Made by a program: the position numbers and the translations under genes
Shown: positions 15,635-23,658 of the stretch, in pieces
Numbering within the stretch: the stretch's first letter is position 1
Layout: the number at the start of each line of letters is the position of its first letter
Notes under the pieces: model-generated
Told to the model about the DNA's origin: nothing
Databases searched by the model: none
Seen by the model: only the letters and a program-made list of their open reading frames with translations
From: a virus
Virus record (IMG/VR): IMGVR_UViG_3300033146_002252
Coordinates: 1-41,674 of that record
Reading direction: 5' to 3' (one strand)
Length of the DNA stretch: 41,674 nucleotides

Positions 15635-16450
15635 TTGAGGGTTTTAGATTATACTAGAGTTGAAAATTTGTTAATAGATTATATAAAATATGAATTTAAT
15701 ACTAGTGGTTTTAATAAAGCTGTTATTAATTTATCTGGTGGTTTGGATTCATCAGTAATTGCTTACTTAACAGTTAAAGCATTGGGTAATAATAATGTTA
15801 CAGGTTTATTATTACCTTATAAAGGAATTAGTTCTAAAGAATCTGTTGATGATGCTGTTAAGATTTCTGATTTACTTGGGATTAATTATATCATAAAAGA
15901 AATTAATGATATAGTAGATATTATTGAACGTGATATGTTTACTAATATTAACAATTCTAAACTTAGAAAAGGTAATGTGATGGCAAGGGTTAGAATGATG
16001 TTGGCTTTTGACTTTTCTAGTGCTAATGATGCTTTGGTTATGGGAAGTTCAATGTTAACAGAGGAGATATTAGGATATTTTACTCTTTGGGGTGACCACG
16101 CTAGTTGCATTGAACCAATGATTCAGCTATATAAAACCGAGGTTTTCAAGTTAGCAGAACATTTAAATGTTCCAATTGAAATAATAAAAAAATCACCATC
16201 CGCAGAATTATGGTTGGAGGATAATGGGGAGCTTCAAAGTGATGAACAAGAATTAGGAATATCTTATGATATCATTGATGATATTTTATATCATATAATT
16301 GATAAAAAGTGGGACGAGAACGACTTTAAACAAAATAAATATGATATGTCATCGGTTGTTGAAGTTATGAACAAAATTAATAAAATGAAGTATAAATTAG
16401 AATTACCAAAACACCCATTAAAAGATATATTAAATGTTGCTATTGTTTAA
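15635..16450 (+). CDS. nadE: NH3-dependent NAD+ synthetase
   Basis: Final step of NAD+ synthesis: amidates nicotinate adenine dinucleotide with ATP and ammonia. The pyrophosphatase P-loop S-G-G-L-D-S-S is at 34-40. The family's dimer and substrate segments follow: GNVMARVRMMLAFDFS near 112-127, then LVMGSSMLTEEILGYFTLWGD, and KSPSAELW. No glutaminase domain is present, so ammonia is the expected donor; the neighbouring nicotinamidase would release some. Length (271) is typical. The start is TTG 15635 with AAAGGAG upstream. Confidence 0.92.
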   Translation: MRVLDYTRVENLLIDYIKYEFNTSGFNKAVINLSGGLDSSVIAYLTVKALGNNNVTGLLLPYKGISSKESVDDAVKISDLLGINYIIKEINDIVDIIERDMFTNINNSKLRKGNVMARVRMMLAFDFSSANDALVMGSSMLTEEILGYFTLWGDHASCIEPMIQLYKTEVFKLAEHLNVPIEIIKKSPSAELWLEDNGELQSDEQELGISYDIIDDILYHIIDKKWDENDFKQNKYDMSSVVEVMNKINKMKYKLELPKHPLKDILNVAIV

Positions 16451-16475
16451 TATATTTAGGGTAATATTAGAGCCT

Positions 16476-16494
16476 AATCCAATTTGGATTTTTT
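16476..16494 (+). terminator. Weak hairpin terminator after nadE
   Basis: A 6-bp stem AATCCA / TGGATT with a 3-nt loop, followed by a T run to 16494. Short stem, so it may only attenuate transcription into the HU gene. Confidence 0.4.
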
Positions 16495-16517
16495 ATAACT
16501 AAGTAATGGAGATTACA

Positions 16518-16784
16518 ATGACAAAGAAAGAATTTATCAGTGCGTTGAAGGAAAAAGGAATTAGTGATGCTAAAAGTGTGTATGAAACATTTATCGAAGT
16601 CATCGTTGATGGTATTAAAGATGGTGACGATGTTGTATTGCACGGAATTGGGACTTTTAAGGTAGCAAATAAAGAAGCTAGAGTTGGTAGAAATCCTCAA
16701 ACAGGAGCAACTATTCAAATCCCAGCTAAGAAGGCGTTATCATTCAAGGTTTCAAAAACAATTAAAGATGCTATTAATAGTTGA
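16518..16784 (+). CDS. HU-family DNA-binding protein
   Basis: An 88-residue histone-like protein. The signature of HU/IHF is clear: TKKEFISALKEKG at the start, a GIGTFKV strand, then GRNPQTG near residues 57-63 and the DNA-binding arm, ending with FKVSKTIKDAIN. ATG 16518 is preferred over the in-frame ATG 16506 because GGAG lies before it and HU proteins start at this point. It stands alone between a weak terminator and a strong one. It may bend or compact phage DNA, or act at replication or recombination sites; which one is not visible. Confidence 0.92.
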   Translation: MTKKEFISALKEKGISDAKSVYETFIEVIVDGIKDGDDVVLHGIGTFKVANKEARVGRNPQTGATIQIPAKKALSFKVSKTIKDAINS

Positions 16785-16801
16785 TTTAATTTCTAATTTT
16801 A

Positions 16802-16832
16802 AAAAGAGGTGGGTCAATAACCCACCTCTTTT
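16802..16832 (+). terminator. Strong hairpin terminator after the HU gene
   Basis: A 13-bp perfect stem (AAAAGAGGTGGGT at 16802-16814, ACCCACCTCTTTT at 16820-16832) with a 5-nt loop and T-rich tail. The flanking A and T runs make it work in both directions on paper. Confidence 0.85.
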
Positions 16833-16850
16833 ATTATTTGGGGGTTGGTT

Positions 16851-17918
16851 TTGTTAAATATACAACAAGGTGTTAAAATAACTGATATTTTAAAATACAG
16901 TGATAATGATTGGTGTACAGCTATTAAACAATCTTATGAATCGAAAATAGCAAAAGTCGATTTTAAATGTGATATAAATACCCCAGAGGGCGTGATGGTT
17001 GCTGATGTTGGTGATTATATCGTTGTAGATGTTGAGGGTAATCAATATATCATTAAAAGTGACCTTATGGAGTATAATTATAGTGATTTAACTTTGGATG
17101 TTGATTCTTTTGTTATAGATTTTAATACTAAGCCTGTTGATACCAGTTCTATTGTATTTTATACAGGGGTTAGAGTTCCATCCATTGTTAGATATGCTGT
17201 TATCAATGATGATTTCAATATAATCCAACAAAATGATTGTATGTATGGTGAGAAAAATGACATTCTAATAGAAACAGATAAAAATGGAAAACCATTTTAT
17301 TATAGAATATATCCTAAAATATTCAATATGACTTATAATATAATAAAATATGCTGTTTATTTGGGTAGATTTTCACCTATACATAAGGGACATCAAAAAG
17401 TAATATCGAAAATGGTGTCAAAATTTGGATATAAGAGCAGTTTATTGTTGATTGGGAGTAGTGTATCAAAATTAGGTAATCGTTTATTCTACACCTATTT
17501 ACAGCGTAAAAATATGATAAAAAAGTTATACCCTAAGATTACAGTTGTTGGGTTACCTGATTATAAAGATGTTTACCCTGGTGATTTAGATTTTACACAA
17601 TGGCATTCTAATCTTTGGGATATTATAAATTTAAGATTTCCAACAGCAAATATTCAAAATACAGTATTTATTGGTGGTGCCTTGAATGATGTTTATTTTT
17701 TTAAAGATTCAGGATATAATGTTGTAATTATGGATAGATATGATGTTGATAAGATGTCAGCAACAGAGGTTAGACAACGGCTTGTGTTAGATGAATATGG
17801 ATTAAATGCAGATTTAAATATTAGAAGTCTAATAGAATTGTGTGATGAAGATATTATAAAAGATATAAAAAAATATTATAATGACAATTTAAATTTGATA
17901 TATTCTGATGAATTATAA
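16851..17918 (+). CDS. NMN/NaMN adenylyltransferase-like protein with extra N-terminal domain
   Basis: The C-terminal half is a nucleotidyltransferase of the NadM/NadR-type: AVYLGRFSPIHKGH with the (H/T)xGH motif ending at about residue 181, and MSATEVRQRL near 302-311, the ISxTxxR equivalent. The likely reaction is adenylation of nicotinate or nicotinamide mononucleotide, the third salvage step. The first 160 residues are separate, with a VGDYIVVDVEGNQYIIKSD segment that looks like a small beta domain found next to nucleotide enzymes; I cannot name it. TTG 16851 fits the GGGGG ribosome site better than TTG 16845. Substrate preference cannot be read from sequence. Confidence 0.8.
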   Translation: MLNIQQGVKITDILKYSDNDWCTAIKQSYESKIAKVDFKCDINTPEGVMVADVGDYIVVDVEGNQYIIKSDLMEYNYSDLTLDVDSFVIDFNTKPVDTSSIVFYTGVRVPSIVRYAVINDDFNIIQQNDCMYGEKNDILIETDKNGKPFYYRIYPKIFNMTYNIIKYAVYLGRFSPIHKGHQKVISKMVSKFGYKSSLLLIGSSVSKLGNRLFYTYLQRKNMIKKLYPKITVVGLPDYKDVYPGDLDFTQWHSNLWDIINLRFPTANIQNTVFIGGALNDVYFFKDSGYNVVIMDRYDVDKMSATEVRQRLVLDEYGLNADLNIRSLIELCDEDIIKDIKKYYNDNLNLIYSDEL

Positions 17919-17950
17919 TTATATTTTTAATATTAGATGGGATATATAAT

Positions 17951-18862
17951 ATGAAATATGTAAGAGGTGTTCACGATAAAAACAGTATAATAATATATAG
18001 TGAAACAAAAAAGGAATATTCTAGAATTGAACGTAGCAAAAAATATGAACAAATTAGGATATTTGCTGATGAAAATGATTGGGGAGTAGATGGTGTTATT
18101 AGGGTTCCTAACTTCAATAAAGAGTTAGCCACTAAAAAATTAATATCAGCATTTCAAATGTTTTATAATGCACCTAAGCCAGTTATATTATTAATTGATT
18201 CAATGACTACCTTAAAACTTGGTAATCCAGAAATGCTTGAAGTGTTTTTGAATTATATTATTAATCAAATTTGTGAAAAATTTATGAGTGTATATAATTA
18301 TGAAATTAGACTGTTTATAGATTATGACTCTAATACTCAACAATGGGGAACGATTTTAGGTGATGACCATATTAATAAAATAGAGAAAGAGGAAGTCAGG
18401 TTAGAACATCACGGGTCTAAATTAGAAAAATTGTATAATACGATTTCGTGGGATTCAGAGGCTATTATTGTTAATAATAATTATATGAGAGTTCGTTTCC
18501 CAGAGATGTTTCCAAACGAACAATCGTGGAAATCATATATTGTTAGACAGGTTAAAGGTTTTGATAATATGTATGATTATTTTAAGGTTAGACATTCAAA
18601 AATGACGTATTATATTGCTAAGATTGATAAATCAACAAGGACAACTAGAATATTATCAATTCACGATAAAGAAACAACTAAAAAAATGTTAGAGGATAGA
18701 TATAATATAACAATTAAATTATATACTGCTGATGAATTTAAGAATTTGAAATTTGATTTTGAAATACAAAAGGATAAATTTACACCTTTTTCAAAAGCTG
18801 ATTTGAAAAGACTTAAAAATAAATCAAGATTAAATAAGCTTAATAAGCAACTTAGTAAATAA
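17951..18862 (+). CDS. Hypothetical protein in the NAD/RNA repair block
   Basis: A 303-residue soluble protein, unrecognised. There is a hydrophobic strand PVILLIDSM near 77-85 and a second acidic strand RLFIDYDS near 118-125, which together recall a P-loop-less Rossmann-like core; no Walker A motif is present. The C-terminal 40 residues are very basic (LKRLKNKSRLNKLNKQ), suggesting nucleic-acid contact. It lies between the adenylyltransferase and the NADAR-like gene, all on one strand with short gaps. Confidence 0.7.
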   Translation: MKYVRGVHDKNSIIIYSETKKEYSRIERSKKYEQIRIFADENDWGVDGVIRVPNFNKELATKKLISAFQMFYNAPKPVILLIDSMTTLKLGNPEMLEVFLNYIINQICEKFMSVYNYEIRLFIDYDSNTQQWGTILGDDHINKIEKEEVRLEHHGSKLEKLYNTISWDSEAIIVNNNYMRVRFPEMFPNEQSWKSYIVRQVKGFDNMYDYFKVRHSKMTYYIAKIDKSTRTTRILSIHDKETTKKMLEDRYNITIKLYTADEFKNLKFDFEIQKDKFTPFSKADLKRLKNKSRLNKLNKQLSK

Positions 18863-18885
18863 TTAATAATACGAGGATTATAAAA

Positions 18886-19173
18886 ATGATATTGTTTAAA
18901 AATAATAAAAGTGATAATAGTGTGTTTTCAAATAGTTATATAATGGAATTTAATTATTTGGGGGATTGTTATAATTCAATCGAGCAACTGTTAGAAGTAA
19001 AAGGTGAACAACATATTGAACCCGCATTATACGCAAAATTTACACAAAATAGTTTTGCACATCAATGTTTATTAGATAGTGATGGGGAAATTATTTTTGA
19101 TGAATTAGATGAGTTTAATACCTTAGGTAATTTACTAATGGATGTTAGAGATATTATTGTCGATGAATTATAA
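18886..19173 (+). CDS. Minimal NADAR-like protein
   Basis: A 95-residue protein whose two halves follow the start and end of the NADAR (YbiA/DUF1768) family. N-terminus: FSNSYIMEFNYLGDCYNSIEQ (14-34), matching the SNFY...GxxYxSvEq pattern with the key Glu at 33. C-terminus: KFTQN at 51-55, a LLDSDG turn, then LGNLLMDVRD. NADAR enzymes are about 150-180 residues and some remove ADP-ribose from nucleic acid; here the middle helices are missing. It may be a mini-enzyme or a decayed one. Ribosome site CGAGGA precedes the ATG. The NAD and RNA ligase neighbours fit. Confidence 0.5.
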   Translation: MILFKNNKSDNSVFSNSYIMEFNYLGDCYNSIEQLLEVKGEQHIEPALYAKFTQNSFAHQCLLDSDGEIIFDELDEFNTLGNLLMDVRDIIVDEL

Positions 19174-19187
19174 TAAAGGAGTATGTT

Positions 19188-20327
19188 ATGGAAAGAAAAC
19201 TAGCTAGTATTCAAAAAATTGTCAATATCACACCAATCAAAGGGTATGATAGGGTTGAGCTTGCAACTGTTTTAGGTTGGAGTTGTATTATAGGTAAAGG
19301 TGAATTTAAGATTGGGGATTTAGTCGTTTATTTTGAACCTGATTCATTATTATATCCGCATAAAGTGTGGGATAATATTCTTTCAAAAAGAAAATGGAGG
19401 GTTAGAACTCTTAAAATGTGTAAAGTTATATCACAAGGGTTGATTATGCCTTTGGATATAATAAAAGAGATAGATGGCACTGCTCGACCACATATGGTTG
19501 AGGGTTATGATTTAACTAATATTTTAAAGGTTAAACATTATGAAAAATATAAACAAGAACTTGCTCTTAATAACGATATCGGTAAACAAAATAATAAAAT
19601 AATTAAAAAGTTAATGTATTTCAAGGCGTTTAGATGGGTGTATAATATGTTATATGGTAGCAAAATAAAAGGATTATATCCAACATCTATAATTTCAAAA
19701 ACAGATGAGACCAATATACAATCTTTTCCTAGTTTTATTGATGAAAATATGGGTTCAGTGTTATACATATCTGAAAAATTAGAAGGACAAAATGGTAATT
19801 ATTTATATTATAGGAAGAATGGATTTATAAATAGATTATTAAATAAAAAACAGTTTCTAGTTTGCTCTCATAATGTAAAATTACCACATAAAAATAACTC
19901 TAATTGGTGGAATGTATCTGAAAAATTTGATATTGAAAATATTCTTAAAAAATATCAAAAAGATACAGGTATTCACGTAGGGGTTCAAGGTGAAATTATA
20001 GGTCCTAGTATTCAAAAAAATATATATAAACTTAAAGAGTTGGATTTTTATTTTTTTAATGTTAAAAATTTAGATACTGGTCATTATTTCAATCTTAAAG
20101 AAAAACGTGAATTTGCTAATGCTACAGGGTTGAAGTTGGTTCCTATTTTAGATGATAATTTCAAAATAACATCTGATATGGGTGTTAACGAAATCCTTGA
20201 ATTAGCAAATGGTTTCAGTGTACTAAATAAGGATACTCTTAGAGAGGGGTTAGTTATTAGAAATATCAATAATGATAGGAAATCTATAAAAGCTAGAAGT
20301 CCAAAGTATTTAATAAAGAACAAATGA
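19188..20327 (+). CDS. RNA ligase, Rnl5 (DraRnl) type
   Basis: ATP-dependent RNA-end-joining enzyme that would mend nicked RNA. The N-terminal OB-like domain of this class is evident: RKLASIQKI, GYDRVELATVLGW, then GEFKIGDLVVYFEPDS (38-53). The nucleotidyltransferase domain has motif I as E-K197-L-E-G, motif IV E-G-L-V-I-R at 353-358 and motif V IKARSPKYL at the end. The usual KxDG is KLEG here. At 379 residues it is a little longer than DraRnl (342), with an inserted basic helix near 115-165. Its likely targets are nicks held by an RNA or DNA strand. AAAGGAG precedes the ATG. Confidence 0.88.
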   Translation: MERKLASIQKIVNITPIKGYDRVELATVLGWSCIIGKGEFKIGDLVVYFEPDSLLYPHKVWDNILSKRKWRVRTLKMCKVISQGLIMPLDIIKEIDGTARPHMVEGYDLTNILKVKHYEKYKQELALNNDIGKQNNKIIKKLMYFKAFRWVYNMLYGSKIKGLYPTSIISKTDETNIQSFPSFIDENMGSVLYISEKLEGQNGNYLYYRKNGFINRLLNKKQFLVCSHNVKLPHKNNSNWWNVSEKFDIENILKKYQKDTGIHVGVQGEIIGPSIQKNIYKLKELDFYFFNVKNLDTGHYFNLKEKREFANATGLKLVPILDDNFKITSDMGVNEILELANGFSVLNKDTLREGLVIRNINNDRKSIKARSPKYLIKNK

Positions 20328-20338
20328 GGAATATTAAA

Positions 20339-20439
20339 ATGGTTAGACTGAATACAAATGTGCTAGTGGGACGTAGGTGTCTAGAATTGAATTTGATGAA
20401 GATATTGTTGAATTTATAATAACGTTGGATATGAAATAA
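20339..20439 (+). pseudogene. Possible frameshifted small gene
   Basis: GAGGA and an ATG at 20339 open a 26-residue frame. A second frame from GTG 20377 reads VSRIEFDEDIVEFIITLDMK and stops at 20437-20439, and looks more protein-like than the first frame's end. One indel near 20375 would join them into about 33 residues. It may instead be a real short peptide or noise. Confidence 0.3.
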
Positions 20440-20451
20440 AAGAGGGTAATG

Positions 20452-21474
20452 ATGACTGATAAAAAAAATAATGATTATATAGATGATGTGATTGTTACTT
20501 TTAAAAATGCTTTAAATGATATTAATATTGAATCCCCTGTTAACATTATTTTACACGATATTCCTGACCCAGATGCTATATCTTGTGGATTTGCCCTGAT
20601 GACTATATTGAATGGACTTGGATATAATTCAAAAATATATCATAAGGGCGAGGTATCCCATATGCAAAATATCACTATGAATAATATTTTTCACATCCCT
20701 TTAACCCAGGTTAATGAAAATCTAACAGATGGGATTAATATTTGTGTTGATTGCACACCTAAAAATTCGTGTGTTGATGAAGCGTTAATGATTATTGACC
20801 ATCATGAAAATAACCCAGTTGCAAAATATGTCATTAATAAGCCAGGATTAGCCTCCTGTGCAACAATAATGTGGAATATAACCAAAGCATATATAAAAGA
20901 TATGTCGGAGCATAAAACGGTAGCATCTGCGTTATTAATAGGGGTTAGAACTGATACTAAAGATATGTCAACTGAAAATGTTTCACCTGATGATTTTATA
21001 GCTTGGCAAGAGTTATATCAATATTCTGAAATAGAAAAAGTTCAAAAAGTAATTAATTATGATAAACCAAGATATTATTATGAGAAATTAGTGATTTTAA
21101 ATAAATCTACTAATTTCATAGAAAAAGATGGAATGTTGGTAGGTGGGGTTGAGTTGTGCACTGAAAAACAACGAGATGTTATAGCTATGCTTGCTGATGA
21201 ATATTTAAGGCAAGAGGGTACCAATACTACGTTAATTTTCACTATAACTGATAAGAAATATATAGATATTTCTATGCGTACAAAATTATCATCAGTTAAT
21301 GTTGCTATATTTTTAAAAAAAACATTTGGGGAGGTTTACACTGGAGGCACTTCCCATCAAGGGGGTGGTAGAATACCTTTAGGTGATTTTTTTTCTAATT
21401 TGAGTGATGATGAACTTAAAGAGCTATGGGTGCTTGTTAGTCATCGAATATTTAAATTAGTTGACCAACATTAA
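20452..21474 (+). CDS. DHH/DHHA1 phosphoesterase, NrnA-like
   Basis: Metal-dependent exonuclease or phosphatase. DHH motifs: HDIPDPDAIS at 35-44 (motif I, D-x-D-A), NICVDCT near 96-102, and I-I-D-H-H at 114-118 (motif III). The DHHA1 domain ends with GGTSHQGGGRIPLG, equivalent to the family's GGHxxAAG. NrnA-type enzymes clear 2-5 nt RNA and 3'-phosphoadenosine phosphate, which would suit nucleotide recycling after host RNA breakdown. ATG 20452 gives better spacing to AGAGGG than ATG 20449. It follows the RNA ligase, separated by the possible small gene. Confidence 0.85.
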   Translation: MTDKKNNDYIDDVIVTFKNALNDINIESPVNIILHDIPDPDAISCGFALMTILNGLGYNSKIYHKGEVSHMQNITMNNIFHIPLTQVNENLTDGINICVDCTPKNSCVDEALMIIDHHENNPVAKYVINKPGLASCATIMWNITKAYIKDMSEHKTVASALLIGVRTDTKDMSTENVSPDDFIAWQELYQYSEIEKVQKVINYDKPRYYYEKLVILNKSTNFIEKDGMLVGGVELCTEKQRDVIAMLADEYLRQEGTNTTLIFTITDKKYIDISMRTKLSSVNVAIFLKKTFGEVYTGGTSHQGGGRIPLGDFFSNLSDDELKELWVLVSHRIFKLVDQH

Positions 21475-21483
21475 GAGGTTGAT

Positions 21484-22023
21484 ATGGATTGGATATTAAT
21501 AGGAAATATTATTATTATTATATTATCATATATTATTATATTCTCATTTATTTTTGTTTTAATCTATAGTATATTTAAAAGTAACAATATTATAAATATT
21601 GTAGATAAAATTTCTAATATGTTGTATGATACTAATAAACATATTATAAATGTTAATATTAGTGATATTATGTTAGAAATTAAAGATTTAGATTTTATAT
21701 TAAAAAAATATTATAAAAATGATAATTCTAAAATTGGGGAGATTGGTTATTTGCTATATGATGCATTATTAAGATTAACTTATAACTCCCCTAATAAAAT
21801 GTTTTTGACGTGGATTATTGATTATACTAATACAATTAAACATATGTTATCCGTTCCTAAACATTTACAAGATATAACATTTGATAATTCAATTAGGGAA
21901 TTAAAAATAGAGTTTGATTTCAAGATGAGAATGTATAATATATCAAATATACGAAAATTAAATAATATATTATTTAAATCAGTTGGTGATATTTTTATAA
22001 TAAAAGAGGAGCATAATGAATAA
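21484..22023 (+). CDS. Membrane-anchored hypothetical protein A
   Basis: A 179-residue protein with a long hydrophobic N-terminus (residues about 4-32), one long or two short membrane spans, then a mainly helical, Asn/Lys-rich body. AAGAGGTTGAT precedes the ATG. It overlaps the next gene by eight bases. The two adjacent genes have the same plan (N-terminal membrane helix plus soluble tail) and could form a complex. Unknown function; a holin would be shorter and more hydrophobic. Confidence 0.65.
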   Translation: MDWILIGNIIIIILSYIIIFSFIFVLIYSIFKSNNIINIVDKISNMLYDTNKHIINVNISDIMLEIKDLDFILKKYYKNDNSKIGEIGYLLYDALLRLTYNSPNKMFLTWIIDYTNTIKHMLSVPKHLQDITFDNSIRELKIEFDFKMRMYNISNIRKLNNILFKSVGDIFIIKEEHNE

Positions 22024-22543
22024 TATCATACCAATGTTTATTGATGTATTTTTTATATTTACAATTACATTCTTAATTATTATTTTACCATATGTTTTAA
22101 ATAATATTAATATTCAAAACATTGTCAAATCTATATGGTATTTCATTAATGTGCATATTAGAATAATATTTGGATTACAATATTATCAAAAATATAAATA
22201 TTTAAATTATTTGAGAATATTTAAAAAGAAAGTTATGAATGATGGGTTTTCATATTTTAATAAATCTCAGGCATTAAATACTTATAGATTAAATGAAAAT
22301 ATTGTAACTACATATAAATATATCAGGAACACATTCTTAACAATTAATTTAGATGCACTTGATTATATTGATTTGGAAAATATATATCTCATATATATTA
22401 TTAGATATCCAATGGTTATTAAATATTATTCCAATTTAAATGAACAAAGTAAAAAAGAATATGCTAATTTATTATTATTATTTAATACTAATATAACAAA
22501 AATTGTTAAAAATAAAAAATGGAGAAAAAAACATGATTTGTGA
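22016..22543 (+). CDS. Membrane-anchored hypothetical protein B
   Basis: A 175-residue protein with one hydrophobic stretch at about 6-28 and a basic, aromatic-rich helical body ending in KNKKWRKKHDL. Its ATG lies within the end of protein A, preceded by GAGGAG, so translation is coupled. Asn and Tyr content is high, as in protein A. No family recognised. Confidence 0.65.
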   Translation: MNNIIPMFIDVFFIFTITFLIIILPYVLNNINIQNIVKSIWYFINVHIRIIFGLQYYQKYKYLNYLRIFKKKVMNDGFSYFNKSQALNTYRLNENIVTTYKYIRNTFLTINLDALDYIDLENIYLIYIIRYPMVIKYYSNLNEQSKKEYANLLLLFNTNITKIVKNKKWRKKHDL

Positions 22544-22643
22544 AAAATGTAATGAAGAAATGGTAAAAGGGACAACCGTCAATAATGGTAAACAACGAAT
22601 CTATATTTGTAAATGTGGAAATTCCGAGATTGTTGATATATAA
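22533..22643 (+). CDS. 36-residue zinc-ribbon protein
   Basis: A short frame beginning MICEKCNEEM and containing YICKCGNSE, i.e. a CxxC pair and a CxC pair that could hold one zinc ion. It overlaps the end of membrane protein B; ATGGAGAAAAAAAC gives GGAG at good spacing. It ends five bases before the stop of a convergent minus-strand gene. A second small CxxC/CxC protein lies at 25502-25693. Confidence 0.6.
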   Translation: MICEKCNEEMVKGTTVNNGKQRIYICKCGNSEIVDI

Positions 22644-22648
22644 TATCT

Positions 22649-23089
22649 TTATCTACGATATTTATAATCATAATCATAATCACCATAATCATAATCATCA
22701 TCTGGAATATCTATGTCATCATCATCGGGAACTAGTTCCTTTTTGTCGATTAGTTCGTCTACTGTATCATATAATGTCATCATAAAATCCTCAAATTCAT
22801 CTGCTTTCCAAACACCATTAGCAACTAACTCATCCCACACCTTAGGGTCACATAACTCTATATTTGCAACCGAGCTATATTGGTCTGAATAATCAGCATA
22901 ATGCATTTCGTGACCAGATGGTCCATCATAACCAAAACTTCTATCTTCATCATATAATATTTCTAAATCTACTTTTACCTTTGTTTTTAATCCATTTTTA
23001 GGATTTGATACTTCAACCTCATAGTCATTAACATTTGTTGTGTGTTCGTAATGATTTTCTCTCAATAGATACTTTTTGCTAATTTTCAT
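22649..23089 (-). CDS. Acidic hypothetical protein, last gene of the minus operon
   Basis: A 146-residue protein ending in a very acidic low-complexity tail (Asp/Tyr repeats encoded by ATC/ATA-rich triplets, DNA 22655-22740). N-terminus MKISKKYLLRE resembles the starts of two other genes in this operon (MRISKNELL, MKIKKEDLL) although the rest differs, which hints at a shared N-terminal targeting peptide. AAGGAG precedes the ATG. No catalytic motif seen. Confidence 0.65.
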   Translation of the reverse strand: MKISKKYLLRENHYEHTTNVNDYEVEVSNPKNGLKTKVKVDLEILYDEDRSFGYDGPSGHEMHYADYSDQYSSVANIELCDPKVWDELVANGVWKADEFEDFMMTLYDTVDELIDKKELVPDDDDIDIPDDDYDYGDYDYDYKYRR

Positions 23090-23100
23090 AATAATTCTCC

Positions 23101-23652
23101 TTATTTATGCATTTGTTTTTTAAGTGTCGAATACGATGTTTGGTATAATGTTTTTAATTTATGTGCCAATGTAGTTTTTGGAACATTAAATCTATCTGCT
23201 ATTTCTCCAAGTGTTTTTCCACCGCTAATCATTGTTTTTATTACTCCCAATGGAAAATCTTGATGCTCTCTATTTTCTTGTTTATGGATAATACTCTTTT
23301 TTGTTTCTATATATTTTTTAAATATAGAATATATCGATGCTATTTGTTTAGCATATTCTTTATTCTGTTCGTCTGATAATTCAGATATAGGAACCATTAA
23401 CTCTTTCCATTTTGCTGTCACTTCTTTAGGTATATCATATCTCTTCATTAATGTTTTTAATGTTTTTATTCGTTGTTTGTGTATATGTTGTAATATTTCT
23501 TGTTTAATGTTTTTATATGCACTAACATCCGAGCTATTATTAGTTTTTTCTTGTGGTTCTAATGATATAACATCATGTATTTTTTTATCTGGTTGTTTGT
23601 TTGTGTCAAATTCTAATAAAACATCTATGAATTGTTTAAAATATTTATCCAT
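23101..23652 (-). CDS. Putative helix-turn-helix DNA-binding protein
   Basis: A 183-residue basic protein. The C-terminal region (about 133-175) reads ISGGKTLGEIADRFNVP then KTTLAHKLKTLY, a good helix-turn-helix with the IADRFNVPKTTL pattern of resolvase/Psq-type domains. The N-terminal two thirds are helical with a coiled-coil-like stretch. It may regulate phage genes or bind the repeat DNA further on, but nothing shows the target. GGAGAT lies nine bases before the ATG. Confidence 0.65.
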   Translation of the reverse strand: MDKYFKQFIDVLLEFDTNKQPDKKIHDVISLEPQEKTNNSSDVSAYKNIKQEILQHIHKQRIKTLKTLMKRYDIPKEVTAKWKELMVPISELSDEQNKEYAKQIASIYSIFKKYIETKKSIIHKQENREHQDFPLGVIKTMISGGKTLGEIADRFNVPKTTLAHKLKTLYQTSYSTLKKQMHK

Positions 23653-23658
23653 TTTTAA

